A stretch of 35,574 nt of DNA from Butyrivibrio sp. UBA3740 (GCA_002372465.1 DFGW01000155.1:1-35574), one strand, 5' to 3'. Shown: positions 1-7,823, counted from the stretch's first letter. The notes: generated by a model from the sequence alone, not told the origin. Numbers and translations are program-made.

Positions 1-9
1 AAGGGAATT

Positions 10-213
10 ATGATTATGCCTAAGGACACAGAGAATCTGATCAGAGCGAAGCACTGGCTGCTTAGCAGGAATAAAGAATTCAAAGAATTCAGACTTCCTG
101 TAAGCGAGACAGAATCGCAGGTCATGATTATGGCAGAGTTCGATTGGGCAGATCGCATTCTCTACCGGCTGTCTTTTAAAGACAAGACCGAAAAGGTAAA
201 TGTTTATTGTTGA
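10..213 (+). CDS. Hypothetical protein, 67 aa
   Basis: Complete small ORF starting at the ATG just after an AAGGGA that can serve as ribosome binding site at the window edge; the next in-frame ATG two codons later is an alternative start. The product is charged, with an N-terminal helix-rich half (residues 1-30) and a likely beta-rich C-terminal half (VMIMAEF, ILYRLSF). No signal peptide, membrane segment or known motif is visible and I do not recognise the family. It ends directly before a strong terminator hairpin, so it is probably the last gene of an operon whose upstream part lies outside the window. Confidence 0.6.
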   Translation: MIMPKDTENLIRAKHWLLSRNKEFKEFRLPVSETESQVMIMAEFDWADRILYRLSFKDKTEKVNVYC

Positions 214-217
214 GATT

Positions 218-252
218 GAGGGCTCAGACAAATGTCTGGGCTCTTTAATTTT
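218..252 (+). terminator. Intrinsic terminator T1 (family hairpin)
   Basis: Twelve continuous pairs (218-229 with 234-245, counting G-U) close an AAAT loop and are followed by a T-rich tract. It is the first of four hairpins with the same layout (also 1377, 2862, 11197), all in the membrane-protein block. The hairpin lies over an in-frame ATG at 232, which argues that the following gene starts at 280 instead. Confidence 0.8.
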
Positions 253-279
253 TCATTGATATTTGAAAGGAGAATCATT

Positions 280-1101
280 ATGAGTCAGACAAAACACCCG
301 AAAACCATCGAAAGAGACAAGATTTTAATCGATATTCTTAAGAAGGGCGAGACAATGACCAGCTCGGCAATCGAGACAAAATTTGATATGACCGCGCCCG
401 CAAGAACCATGTATATGCACAGACTTGCAAAGGAACACAAGGAGATTCAGAACATTTCTCCAAAGGGAAAGATGGCAGAATACAAGTGGGTCGAGGACAA
501 GCCGGCTGAAAAAGACGAGCTTGTAGAAGTAATGCCAGGAGTCCTTGAGCTTGCGGAACCTCAAGTAATGACCCCGACTCTCATAGCAACTCAAAAGACA
601 GGAAAGATCCTTCCCGGAGAGGTATGGCAGACCGAGGAATCCAACGGAACTAAGGGAATGATATTTGCCCTGAACTCCCTTAACGGAGCCTGCCAGGGAA
701 TCAAGCTGTACCCTGACTCGGATGAGACCAGAACTATCGTAGGCGAGAATCCTTTTAGCGTTGATATTTTAGGGCGGACGTATCTAGGCGATCCGACGCA
801 CGTGACTTTCAAGCCGCTTAAGTACTGCGTAAGGCGCAGAATGTTTACGCATGTAGACAAGCTTAATGAGGCAAAGGAAGCGCTTATGAAGGTGTTTGGC
901 ATTGAGATTCCGAAGCCTGAAGTAGTTAAGGCCAAGCCTGAGGTTAAGATCGTGTATCGTGACAGACCTGAAAAGAAGGAAGAAAAGCCGGTCATTCCCG
1001 ACAACTACATCGATGCAAGAAGCGCCTATATAGCTCATCTGGAGACGGAGAGGGACATCTGGAAGGAAGTTGCGATGAAGCTTCTTGACAAGAATTCGTG
1101 A
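280..1101 (+). CDS. Putative winged-helix DNA-binding protein, 273 aa
   Basis: The start at 280 is chosen because GAAAGGAG lies 7-8 bases upstream; an earlier in-frame ATG at 232 falls inside a terminator stem. Residues about 10-65 look like a helix-turn-helix with wing (DKILIDILKK, TSSAIETKFDM, ARTMYMHRLAKEH, then a short beta wing ending YKWVED), as in small transcription or replication regulators. The middle (about 105-210) is an unassigned mixed domain; a basic, Pro/Lys-rich linker (about 215-245) leads to a C-terminal helix (ARSAYIAHLETERDIWKEVAMKLL). The leader carries TTGATATTTGAAAGGAG, repeated exactly before the gene at 10982. DNA binding is inferred from the pattern, not from a recognised family. 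Confidence 0.6.
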   Translation: MSQTKHPKTIERDKILIDILKKGETMTSSAIETKFDMTAPARTMYMHRLAKEHKEIQNISPKGKMAEYKWVEDKPAEKDELVEVMPGVLELAEPQVMTPTLIATQKTGKILPGEVWQTEESNGTKGMIFALNSLNGACQGIKLYPDSDETRTIVGENPFSVDILGRTYLGDPTHVTFKPLKYCVRRRMFTHVDKLNEAKEALMKVFGIEIPKPEVVKAKPEVKIVYRDRPEKKEEKPVIPDNYIDARSAYIAHLETERDIWKEVAMKLLDKNS

Positions 1102-1108
1102 TATTTTT

Positions 1109-1129
1109 GGCTCCCTTAATGAGGTAGTA
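1109..1129 (+). repeat. Intergenic element copy A (GCTCCCTTAATGAGG)
   Basis: First of three related short elements found just downstream of stop codons (others at 2446 and 10934). The consensus GCTCCTCTAATGAGGAAC can fold into a small hairpin with a TAAT loop. Each copy lies 30-55 bases before the next gene's ribosome binding site. Function unknown; a processing site or leader element is possible. Confidence 0.55.
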
Positions 1130-1164
1130 GAAACTTTTTACACAATAAAAACGGAGGATCTAAT

Positions 1165-1368
1165 ATGAAGAAGTATGGTTTTGTAATTGGCACTCTGGCA
1201 ATTCTGGCAGCAGGCGTTGTCATCTGCAAGAAGGTCTTCAAAAAGAAGACTGAAACTGTGGATAATGAACAGAACGCTGCCAAGAAGGCATGGCACTGGT
1301 TCAATAAGGAAAACAAAAGAAAGGAGGATGAAACCGTAGACGTTGTGGTGAAGGGATTCACCGCCTAA
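1165..1368 (+). CDS. Small single-pass membrane protein, 67 aa
   Basis: ATG preceded by ACGGAGGATCT. Residues 4-21 form a hydrophobic helix (FVIGTLAILAAGVVICK) after a short basic N-terminus, followed by a Lys-rich run (KKVFKKK) and a charged tail of about 40 residues, so the tail is expected to be cytoplasmic by the positive-inside rule. No enzymatic motif. It precedes a larger two-helix membrane protein, and a terminator hairpin separates the two. Function unknown; it fits the general theme of membrane-anchored phage proteins in this block. Confidence 0.7.
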   Translation: MKKYGFVIGTLAILAAGVVICKKVFKKKTETVDNEQNAAKKAWHWFNKENKRKEDETVDVVVKGFTA

Positions 1369-1376
1369 GAGAACCC

Positions 1377-1417
1377 GGAGGGCTTATCGAAAAGATAGGC
1401 TCTCCTTATTTTTTTTT
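1377..1417 (+). terminator. Intrinsic terminator T2 (family hairpin)
   Basis: Twelve pairs (1377-1388 with 1394-1405) around a GAAAA loop, followed by TTATTTTTTTTT. The next ribosome binding site (AAAGGAGG) begins about 10 bases after the T tract, leaving no room for a separate promoter. It may therefore act as an attenuator or a 5' mRNA end rather than a plain operon boundary. Confidence 0.85.
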
Positions 1418-1438
1418 CAAATGTAAAGGAGGCTACGT

Positions 1439-2263
1439 ATGAACGTAATAGCACTGGCAAAGAGAGCGGCAGCTCCGGCACTTCGAATCTGGGATAAGCA
1501 TGATTCAACAATTCTAACAACAGTCACGATCGTGGCAACGGGAGCGGCAGTGGTGTTCGCACTTAAGGACGGACCCAAGTGCGAGAAGATTTTAAGAGAG
1601 AAAAAAGAAGAGGGAGCAAGCAACCTTGAGACGGCAAAGGCTATAGTGCCGGTAGCAGGCAGAACCATGATGGCAGTAGCCGTTGCATGGGGATCTGCGA
1701 TCCTTAATCACAAAAGGACCGGAGAGAAGATCGTAAAGCTCGCTGAGGCACTGGCCGTTGCTTCGACTCTTAGAGAGGATACGAAGAAGGCAACAGAAGA
1801 GGTTGTCGGTAAAGAGACGGCAGATGAGATCGATAGAAAGGTCATGCAGAATAGGGCAAGCGAGAGGCCTGTTGTTATGAGTGAGGTCGAAAACACCGGA
1901 CATGGCACTTATATTTTCAGAGAACCAATGACAGGCAAGACCTTCAGGGCAACAAAAGACTATGTCGAGCTTGTAGTTAATAACTGGAGCTGTGCTTTGA
2001 GAGAAGCAAAGGCTAAGGGCTGGGAGGACTACGAAGTTCGAATGACTGATATTTTCGATGATTTTGGCCTGTCCAGATGCGGATTTGCAGATTTGTTTGT
2101 GTGGGACGTAGCGGAGCACGACGAGATCAGCGTAAATCTTAATAACACGTTTGAGTATGAGGCTGCAGACGGAACAAAAGAGCCTGGATACATTATGGAC
2201 TTTTACACAAAGCCTGTCATGGCGTATTCGTCCTACAGCAGCCCGAGAGCAAGGTATTACTAA
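1439..2263 (+). CDS. Two-helix membrane protein, DUF6353-like (paralog 1), 274 aa
   Basis: Strong AAAGGAGG upstream of the ATG. Two hydrophobic segments (about 25-43, TILTTVTIVATGAAVVFAL, and about 70-88, IVPVAGRTMMAVAVAWGSAIL) flank a charged stretch, giving a hairpin in the membrane. A helical linker (about 90-150) leads to a soluble C-terminal domain (about 155-270) rich in Trp and acidic residues, ending near GYIMDFYTKPV. The layout matches the proteins at 3591 and 11248 and resembles phage proteins annotated as DUF6353; function unknown. The shared C-terminal pattern (small-residue/Phe stretch, then a Asp-rich strand and Pro near the end) supports paralogy, although identity by eye is low. 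Confidence 0.7.
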   Translation: MNVIALAKRAAAPALRIWDKHDSTILTTVTIVATGAAVVFALKDGPKCEKILREKKEEGASNLETAKAIVPVAGRTMMAVAVAWGSAILNHKRTGEKIVKLAEALAVASTLREDTKKATEEVVGKETADEIDRKVMQNRASERPVVMSEVENTGHGTYIFREPMTGKTFRATKDYVELVVNNWSCALREAKAKGWEDYEVRMTDIFDDFGLSRCGFADLFVWDVAEHDEISVNLNNTFEYEAADGTKEPGYIMDFYTKPVMAYSSYSSPRARYY

Positions 2264-2272
2264 GGAGGGAAA

Positions 2273-2446
2273 ATGGGAGAACTTAATCCTGACAAGATCG
2301 TAGAGTTTCACAAATACTGTGAGCTTTGCGCATTCAGCAAACTGTCCGAGAGGGACGATCCTTGTTTTGAATGTTTGGATAATCCGGTAAATTCATATTC
2401 TCACAGACCGGTTAAGTTCAAATACAAGGATTCGCAGAAAAATTAG
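2273..2446 (+). CDS. Cys-pair microprotein, 57 aa
   Basis: A 58-codon ORF beginning 9 bases after the previous stop, with AAGGAGGG directly before its ATG. It contains two CxxC pairs (CELC around residue 16 and CFEC around residue 31), spaced as in a small zinc-binding knuckle. N-terminal residues are charged; the C-terminus is basic (HRPVKFKYKDSQKN). Zinc binding is inferred. Comparable Cys-pair proteins occur at 9166, 9994, 10982, 16745, 16893 and 19561, so this phage carries a set of them. The stop codon overlaps copy B of the intergenic element. Confidence 0.65.
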   Translation: MGELNPDKIVEFHKYCELCAFSKLSERDDPCFECLDNPVNSYSHRPVKFKYKDSQKN

Positions 2447-2470
2447 CTCCTCTAATGAGGAACTATAAAC
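2446..2470 (+). repeat. Intergenic element copy B
   Basis: GCTCCTCTAATGAGGAACTA followed by TAAAC; the best-formed member of the three-copy element (with 1109 and 10934). CTC..GAG arms can pair around TAAT. It starts on the last base of the preceding stop codon and lies about 20 bases before the next AAAGGAG. Confidence 0.6.
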
Positions 2471-2496
2471 TGCCAAAAGACGAAAGGAGAATTATC

Positions 2497-2838
2497 ATGG
2501 CAGATGAAAAGAAAGTAGTTAGCGAATGTGAATACAAGGAAGTTGGATCTGAAAACCAGCAGAACGACGAGGCTCCGAAGGCGGAGACGAAGCCTGCTGA
2601 TGAGAAGAAGGAGAAGAAGGGAGTTCCGAAGTGGCTCAAGACCACCGGTCGAGTGATCGAAGGTGTTGCGGCTGCGTTCGGCGCTGTCGTCGGAGGACTT
2701 CTTGTCATCGACAAGGCTACGTCAAAGAGACGGAAAGCCAAATTTGAAGCATGGCAGCAGAGCCAGCAGATGTATACGCGTCCGCAGGAAACGACAACTT
2801 TTCAGTCGGAATTCCATAATGAGGAATCCGAGATCTGA
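2497..2838 (+). CDS. Charged single-pass membrane protein, 113 aa
   Basis: The start at 2497 is chosen for the GAAAGGAG 9 bases upstream; an in-frame ATG at 2455 sits inside the intergenic element and has no such site. Residues 1-45 are highly charged (Glu/Lys-rich, ending KKEKKGVPKWLK), residues about 52-72 are a small-residue-rich hydrophobic helix (GVAAAFGAVVGGLLVI), followed by a basic stop-transfer (KRRKAKF) and a polar tail. The orientation cannot be set with certainty because both flanks are basic. No family recognised. A terminator follows about 25 bases after the stop. Confidence 0.65.
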   Translation: MADEKKVVSECEYKEVGSENQQNDEAPKAETKPADEKKEKKGVPKWLKTTGRVIEGVAAAFGAVVGGLLVIDKATSKRRKAKFEAWQQSQQMYTRPQETTTFQSEFHNEESEI

Positions 2839-2861
2839 AACGGTTTAAGTAACTCGAAACT

Positions 2862-2897
2862 AGAGGGTCAATCGAAAGATTGGCTCTCTATTTTTTT
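2862..2897 (+). terminator. Intrinsic terminator T3 (family hairpin)
   Basis: Twelve pairs (2862-2873 with 2878-2889) around a GAAA tetraloop, then ATTTTTTTC. The following AAAGGAG starts directly after the T tract, as in the other members of this family. Confidence 0.85.
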
Positions 2898-2911
2898 CAA
2901 AGGAGAAATCT

Positions 2912-3577
2912 ATGTTAGACGATCAGATTAAGAAGGAAGCCGATCGCCTCGCCTCTTTGGCAACAAAAGAGCCAAAGAAAAAAGTGGAGGGGCTTATCGA
3001 GTACTATAAAGAGCCGCTGAGCACAAGAATCGTTAACGCTTTGTTTGAGAACGATTTGAAGACGGTGGCGTCATCGGTTGTCAACGAAGTCATGATCCCG
3101 AAGGCAAAAGATATTCTTGCTGACATGTTCATCTCGGGAATCCAGAAGGCAATCTACGGAGATGAGGCAAGCAGCACTTACTACAGTGGATATTCCAAAG
3201 GTCCGGGGCATAAGGCATCGTATGACAATTATTACAAGGATAACTACAGGCAGCCAATAGCGCCGGTTGAAAAAGCGAAGGTTCACTGGGATCGAATCGT
3301 ATTTAGAGACGATCCTGGAGATTCTGGAAGCGGCAGAAGGAGAGCGGTCGAGCTTTTAAACAATCTTAAAAGCGACCTTCGAAGGTATGGCGAGGGAGGC
3401 GTGTCGGTACTCGAAATGTATGACTACGTCACGACTATCGACGAGGAGCTTGGAGCGCAGATCGAGAGCGAATTCCCGGATAACAACTGGGGATGGACAA
3501 ATCTTGATCATGTGCCGATTGAACACGTAGCCAGGGGTTGGTGGGTGAAGTTCCCGAAGCCAGTTCGCATTAACTGA
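2912..3577 (+). CDS. Conserved phage protein of unknown function, 221 aa
   Basis: ATG preceded by CAAAGGAG. No membrane segment. Residues 1-85 are helical and end in a repeated small/hydrophobic pattern (VVNEVMIPKAKDILADMFISGIQKAIYG). A Tyr/Gly/Ser-rich, low-complexity linker spans about 87-120 (STYYSGYSKGPG, YDNYYKDNYRQP). The C-terminal domain (about 125-221) is mixed alpha/beta and ends in aromatic residues (NNWGWTNL, RGWWVKFPKPV). It sits between two of the two-helix membrane paralogs, and I associate this type with Firmicute phages that carry such neighbours. No biochemical role can be assigned. Confidence 0.65.
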   Translation: MLDDQIKKEADRLASLATKEPKKKVEGLIEYYKEPLSTRIVNALFENDLKTVASSVVNEVMIPKAKDILADMFISGIQKAIYGDEASSTYYSGYSKGPGHKASYDNYYKDNYRQPIAPVEKAKVHWDRIVFRDDPGDSGSGRRRAVELLNNLKSDLRRYGEGGVSVLEMYDYVTTIDEELGAQIESEFPDNNWGWTNLDHVPIEHVARGWWVKFPKPVRIN

Positions 3578-3590
3578 AAGGAGTATAAGA

Positions 3591-4511
3591 ATGGGATTAT
3601 CTAGTATTGCAGGACACATTCTTCTTACAACTAAGAAGTATTCTCCTGAGATTAAGTTTATATTTGGCGTTGCATCACTTGGAGCGGCTCTGTATACGAC
3701 TCACAAGGCTGCGTTAAAGAGCGCGGACATACTTGAGAAGAAAAACAAAGGGCTCGATAGCGTCAACGAAGTAAAGCAGATGATAAAGGAAGGAAAAATC
3801 GAGCCAGAAGAGTATACAGAGGCTGACGAGAAGAATGATATTCGCAAAGTCAAGGTAGACTATGTGATCGATCTTGGAAAGAACTACGCACTTCCCGCAC
3901 TCTTTACCGGAGTTTCTATTGCGTGCTTTGCAGGAGCGATGTGCGACTACAAGAATCTGTTTGTCGGTATGGGCGCTGCGTATAATGCGCTGCTTATGAA
4001 GTACAACGACAAGATGAAGTTCTACAAAGAACAGCTCGGAGAGGAGAAGTTCAATGATTTGGAAGAGGGCTTCAAGACAGAAAAGATCAAGAAAGCTCAG
4101 TCGACGGGACTCGCGGATCCTTCAGATAAGCAGACGGAGAGGTCCAAGTGCAATCCGTATTCGAGGTTCTTTGATGAACTTAATCCAGCATGGAGAGACG
4201 ATCCTGAGTATAACAAGATGTGGCTTCTTGGCAAGCAGAACTTCCTTGACCAGAAGCTTCAGCAGAACGGTCATATATTCTTAAACGACATGTATGACGA
4301 GCTTGGGTATCCGCCAACAGACGCAGGAAGGGTTATGGGGATTATCAGAGACAATCCTGACGGAACCACAAATCATGTGGACTTTGGCATATTCAACGTG
4401 CACGATGCTGCATCCAGATGGTTTGTGAACGGCCTTGAGCCAATCTTCCTTATTGATTTTAACATTGACCCGAACCCGATCACAGGCAGAATCGGTTGGG
4501 CGACCTATTGA
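3591..4511 (+). CDS. Two-helix membrane protein, DUF6353-like (paralog 2), 306 aa
   Basis: GAAAGGAG precedes the ATG, 14 bases after the previous stop. Hydrophobic helices lie at about 20-37 (IKFIFGVASLGAALYTTH) and about 98-118 (YALPALFTGVSIACFAGAMC); between them is a soluble, Lys/Glu-rich loop. The C-terminal domain (about 170-306) includes YSRFFDELNPAWRDDPEYN, LNDMYDELGYPP, and an ending with NPITGRIGW, which I associate with DUF6353 proteins of Firmicute phages. The N-terminus (LTTKKYSPEI) also fits the family. It is the clearest of the three paralogs and makes the identification of the other two more likely. Function unknown. Confidence 0.75.
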   Translation: MGLSSIAGHILLTTKKYSPEIKFIFGVASLGAALYTTHKAALKSADILEKKNKGLDSVNEVKQMIKEGKIEPEEYTEADEKNDIRKVKVDYVIDLGKNYALPALFTGVSIACFAGAMCDYKNLFVGMGAAYNALLMKYNDKMKFYKEQLGEEKFNDLEEGFKTEKIKKAQSTGLADPSDKQTERSKCNPYSRFFDELNPAWRDDPEYNKMWLLGKQNFLDQKLQQNGHIFLNDMYDELGYPPTDAGRVMGIIRDNPDGTTNHVDFGIFNVHDAASRWFVNGLEPIFLIDFNIDPNPITGRIGWATY

Positions 4512-4533
4512 TATTTAAGAAAGGAGAACTTAA

Positions 4534-5193
4534 ATGAAGATTGAGAACGTTACAGAAGTGAATATTTCTATCGAAGAGCCTATGGACGAGGACAAAAACA
4601 CTAAGGATCGCTGCATCGAACGCGCTATGGGTCAGATTTGTGAATTCCAGGAGAGCAGGTATGCAGAGAAGTTTGGCATGGTTGTTGAGCAGCAGCTTCG
4701 CCATGCCTGGAACGAGGGATACAAGTGCGCATATGGAACTTGTTGGAAAAACGCTGCGGCACAGAACATTACAAAAGAGATTGTTGCAGCAGAAAAAGCA
4801 AAATCCGTATGGGACATGCTGATGAAAATCGACAGCGAGTATGAGCAGGAAGAACTTGAAGAAGCGTTTGGCGTAGAAACAATCGGTGATGTTATACGCC
4901 AATGGGGGCTTGAAGAGTTCATGGACCGATTTAAGGAATATGATACAGAGCGCGATGTGATCCACGTTGGCGATGAAATTGGGTGGCGTGCAAAAGAGCC
5001 ATATGGAACACTTGCGTCAGAGTATGCCAGGCACGTTGGAATCGTTCTCGACATCAAAGATAAATACTATGTTGTACTTACAAACGATGCCCCTGGCTCT
5101 TATTTCTATAAGGGGACAGTAACTATCGCTGCTAATAATATATGGAAGACACACAGCCGGTTTAATGAGTTTATAAGGAAGGAGGAGTCATGA
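4534..5193 (+). CDS. Acidic protein with SH3-like VGDEI domain, 219 aa
   Basis: AAAGGAG lies upstream of the ATG. An N-terminal acidic region is followed by helices (about 25-120, including AWNEGYKCAYGTCWKN and a segment with AFGVETIGDVIRQWGLEEFMDRF). From about residue 145 comes IHVGDEIGW, then GIVLDIKDKYYVVLTND: the hVGDEh...GhV..h pattern of a small SH3/KOW-like barrel. The same arrangement occurs in the protein at 8534 (LHVGDEVEF, GFITDFVPPNTVRV), so the two are probably distant paralogs. The role is unknown; no catalytic residues are evident. Its stop overlaps the next start in an ATGA. Confidence 0.6.
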   Translation: MKIENVTEVNISIEEPMDEDKNTKDRCIERAMGQICEFQESRYAEKFGMVVEQQLRHAWNEGYKCAYGTCWKNAAAQNITKEIVAAEKAKSVWDMLMKIDSEYEQEELEEAFGVETIGDVIRQWGLEEFMDRFKEYDTERDVIHVGDEIGWRAKEPYGTLASEYARHVGIVLDIKDKYYVVLTNDAPGSYFYKGTVTIAANNIWKTHSRFNEFIRKEES

Positions 5194-5897
5194 GCGCATT
5201 AAAGTACGCATTGATATTTTTAGCAGGCGCTGGCGTTGGGGCCGGCGTTTCTGCACTCTTCTTTAAGAAGAAGTACGTGGAGGTTTTGAAGAAGTCTGAC
5301 GAAGAGCTTAAAAAGATGGACGAATACTATCAGAACGAGCTTAACAAGGCCTACAAAACCACTTCTGACGATACGGAAGATGATATTTCTTCAGAGGCAG
5401 AAGAAAAGCTCCACAAACTAGAAAAGGGCATCGGCGAGTTTTTTAAAGCGCAGACCGAGTACTATCAGGCGGCTATTGAGAAAGAGCAGAAGAAGCCTGA
5501 AAAACGGCAGGGATCGTTTGCCACAGATTACACATCTTACTACCACACAGAGGATCCTGCAGAATCAGAGCATCCAAGAGAAGAGGAGGAAAAGCCAGTG
5601 AGAGAATCGCAGCCTCCAAAGCTGATCAGAGCAGCGATGTTCGGTCAGGACGGATATTCTACCCGGGTCCTTTATTACTATACAGAAGACGATACGCTGA
5701 TTCCGGAAGGAGGGACTTACGATGATATAGTTGACACGGACGAGGTAGCCGACTCGATCGGTAACGCTCTTATCAAGTACGGATTTGCCGACGTGAACAA
5801 TCTGGAGCGTGAAATCTTCGTCCGTAACTTCGATCGAAAGTGTGACTATCACATCATTAAAGTAGTAGGCTCTCTGTCGGAAGATTACGGAGGTTAA
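5190..5897 (+). CDS. Membrane-anchored coiled-coil protein, 235 aa
   Basis: Starts in an ATGA overlap with the previous gene, after GGAAGGAGG. Residues 5-25 are a Gly/Ala-rich membrane helix (YALIFLAGAGVGAGVSALFF) followed by KKK. Residues about 30-110 form a charged coiled coil; a Pro/Glu-rich linker (about 110-145) leads to a C-terminal domain with TRVLYYYTEDDTLI, an acidic segment (DDIVDTDEVADSIGNALI) and IFVRNFDRKCDYHII. That C-terminal layout is one I associate with conserved Firmicute phage proteins that occur near DUF6353 genes; function unknown. The N-terminus would anchor it in the host cytoplasmic membrane with the bulk inside. Confidence 0.68.
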   Translation: MSALKYALIFLAGAGVGAGVSALFFKKKYVEVLKKSDEELKKMDEYYQNELNKAYKTTSDDTEDDISSEAEEKLHKLEKGIGEFFKAQTEYYQAAIEKEQKKPEKRQGSFATDYTSYYHTEDPAESEHPREEEEKPVRESQPPKLIRAAMFGQDGYSTRVLYYYTEDDTLIPEGGTYDDIVDTDEVADSIGNALIKYGFADVNNLEREIFVRNFDRKCDYHIIKVVGSLSEDYGG

Positions 5898-6431
5898 ATG
5901 AACAGAGAGGAATACTTTGAATATCTTAAAGGCCAGATAAGCATGGGGGTAATACGGCATCAAAACCTCCTTGCTTATCTTTTTGATACCCCGTTTACGT
6001 GGTCTTACAAAATTCCGACCGATGCCAACAGGGCAAAGGATGGGATGTTTCTAAGAGACAGATACGCAAATGAGACGGGAGACTACCTTTTATATTCTGA
6101 CAGGCTAGAGCCGTGCAGCATTTTAGAGATGCTCGTGGCGCTGTCTATAAGGATTGAAGAGGACATCATGGCAGAGCCTGGGGAAGAGAAGCCCGAGAAG
6201 TGGTTTTGGGAGATGATTTCAAACCTTGGGCTTTACCCGGCAACAGATAAGGTTTACAGGGAAGACCTTGTTGAAAGCGTTGTCAAAGCATGGCTTTCAA
6301 GATCGTATGAGGCAAATGGTAACGGAGGACTATTTCCTTTGCTCCATCCAAAGAAAGATCAGAGGCTTTGCAGTATTTGGGATCAAATGAACTTTTATCT
6401 TAATGAAAAACTGAAAGGAGAAACATTATGA
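5898..6431 (+). CDS. Conserved phage protein, 177 aa, unknown function
   Basis: The ATG directly follows the preceding stop, with GGAGG 6 bases upstream. Soluble, with conserved-looking blocks: FTWSYKIPTDANRAKDG (about 33-49), PCSILEMLVALSIRIEEDIM (about 74-93), WFWEMISNLGL (about 104-114) and GGLFPLLHPKKDQRLCSIWDQMNFYL (about 145-170). I recognise this block pattern as a widespread phage protein of undetermined function. No catalytic triad or nucleotide-binding loop is visible. Translationally coupled to both neighbours (ATGA at its end). Confidence 0.72.
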   Translation: MNREEYFEYLKGQISMGVIRHQNLLAYLFDTPFTWSYKIPTDANRAKDGMFLRDRYANETGDYLLYSDRLEPCSILEMLVALSIRIEEDIMAEPGEEKPEKWFWEMISNLGLYPATDKVYREDLVESVVKAWLSRSYEANGNGGLFPLLHPKKDQRLCSIWDQMNFYLNEKLKGETL

Positions 6432-7063
6432 CAAACAAAGAAATGCTTATGGGCGGCGGCGTTATCACATCTATGGTTCTTGGAGGAGTATCGCTTCTCA
6501 AGGTTTCCAAGCTCTGCAAGAGACTTGGCGCAACGTTTGACGACATCGAGTCAAGAACCACCTTCGAGATCTCAGATAAGCTCATCGACGAAGTCGTGTC
6601 GGCTATGGCAGAAAGAAAGCTTGATCGTGTCATCCCGACAAAGGTTCAGGAGACTGTGGATGGCATCAAGGCAGAGGCGATCCTTAAGATCAAGAATGAT
6701 ATTTCCGCAAAGGTCAAAGCACTGGAGCCTGAGATTGAGCAGAAGCTTACAGAGCAGGTTGCCGGCGTGAGCATCGACGAGGCCCACAAGACAGTTATCG
6801 AGAAAGCAGCAAAGGATGCTAAGACCGAGTATCTTAATGATATTCGCAGGGAGAAAGATTCCCTGATCGGAGATCTTAGCGATTATCAGAAGGAGATGAA
6901 GGACAAGATCGAGGATGCTGCAGACGATCTTATCGACAAGCTTGAGAACGATGGCGAGGAAAGATTCAACTCTGAGCTTGATAATCTCACCACCCGCTAT
7001 AAGTCAAGACTTGACGATGTCTCCAACATCTATGCGTCCCTTGCCAACAAGATCACGCACTAA
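6428..7063 (+). CDS. Membrane-anchored long coiled-coil protein, 211 aa
   Basis: ATGA overlap with the previous gene and an AAAGGAG upstream. Residues about 8-25 are hydrophobic and small (GGGVITSMVLGGVSLLKV). The remainder is almost entirely helical and charged, with heptad-like spacing from about 40 to 205, so it should form an extended coiled coil projecting from the membrane. A single anchor plus a long coiled coil also describes the proteins at 5190, 9386 and 9672. A scaffold or spacer role at the membrane is an inference. Confidence 0.68.
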   Translation: MTNKEMLMGGGVITSMVLGGVSLLKVSKLCKRLGATFDDIESRTTFEISDKLIDEVVSAMAERKLDRVIPTKVQETVDGIKAEAILKIKNDISAKVKALEPEIEQKLTEQVAGVSIDEAHKTVIEKAAKDAKTEYLNDIRREKDSLIGDLSDYQKEMKDKIEDAADDLIDKLENDGEERFNSELDNLTTRYKSRLDDVSNIYASLANKITH

Positions 7064-7072
7064 GGAGGTTTT

Positions 7073-7243
7073 ATGATACTGCTTGGAATCAAGATTGGAT
7101 TTATCGCATTTGTGGCGGCCGTGACATTCGGCATCCTTGCAATCGTCCTTCTTTCTGTAATCGGTGCATTTAGCAGAGATTATGAGGCGAGAAAGAAGAA
7201 TAGAAGCGATAAGGTTACGCCCATGCCCCGAAAGGAGAGCTAA
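7073..7243 (+). CDS. Small membrane protein, 56 aa
   Basis: A 57-codon ORF in the gap between two larger genes, with TAAGGAGG directly before its ATG; its last base is the first base of the next start. Residues 2-33 are strongly hydrophobic (LLGIKIGFIAFVAAVTFGIL, then AIVLLSVIGAF), enough for one long or two short membrane helices, followed by a basic tail (RKKNRSDKV). It sits immediately upstream of the SleB-like hydrolase and shares one nucleotide with it, so a holin-like partner role is possible but unproven. Confidence 0.65.
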   Translation: MILLGIKIGFIAFVAAVTFGILAIVLLSVIGAFSRDYEARKKNRSDKVTPMPRKES

Positions 7244-7761
7244 TGAATAGAAAAGTTAAGAATTTGGTAGTAGCACTGATCCTCATTGCGATCTGGTGCG
7301 TATTGATATTTGCAGATGCTCATAGAAACGTCATCAGGCCTCAGATCGTATATGGCAAACCGGTAGAGGAGACAGAGGCGGAAACTGAAGCTCCGTACAG
7401 CGAGGAAGATTTATATTTGCTTTCACACCTAATTTGCGGCGAAGTTGAAGGGTGTGATCGTCAAATGAAAACGTACGTTGGGTCCGTGGCTCTTAACAGG
7501 GTTGCGGACTCTCGTTTTCCTGGCACTCTAAAAGAAGTTATCTATCAGAACGACCCGCTGCAGTATTCCTGCACGGTTGATGGGAACTTCGAAAAAGAGC
7601 CAGGAGAAGAAACCATAGAAGTCACTAAGTACTTGCTTGAGAACGGCAGCCAGCTCCCTCCAAACGTGATATTTCAGGCTGAGTTCAAGCAGGGTACTGG
7701 TACATATGGCGAACCTCTAGTAGCACCTAATGGCGTAAAAATGTATTTCTGTACTGGTTAA
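7243..7761 (+). CDS. SleB-like cell wall hydrolase, membrane-anchored, 172 aa
   Basis: AAAGGAG lies upstream. Residues 7-24 are a signal-anchor or signal peptide (NLVVALILIAIWCVLIFA), followed by an acidic linker (about 45-55). The domain from about 57 matches the cell wall hydrolase SleB family (Hydrolase_2): LLSHLICGEVEG with the presumed catalytic Glu, MKTYVGSVALNRV, FPGTLKEVIYQNDPLQYSC, and a C-terminal region ending NGVKMYFC. These enzymes are thought to cleave peptidoglycan glycan strands. The export signal implies action outside the membrane. It lies 25 kb from the holin at 32155 and inside the membrane-protein block, so entry, local wall remodelling or lysis are all possible. Confidence 0.82.
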   Translation: MNRKVKNLVVALILIAIWCVLIFADAHRNVIRPQIVYGKPVEETEAETEAPYSEEDLYLLSHLICGEVEGCDRQMKTYVGSVALNRVADSRFPGTLKEVIYQNDPLQYSCTVDGNFEKEPGEETIEVTKYLLENGSQLPPNVIFQAEFKQGTGTYGEPLVAPNGVKMYFCTG

Positions 7762-7823
7762 CAACCTTTACGTCGAGCGTAGCGAGACTATCGGGGGTGA
7801 TATTTTCAGAAAGGAGAATGACG

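Noticed and set aside
1592..2311. 239-codon ORF on the - strand
   Set aside because: It lies fully opposite the two-helix membrane gene, has no ribosome binding site and a Cys/Leu/Ser-rich composition typical of antisense shadows. The same applies to other - strand ORFs.
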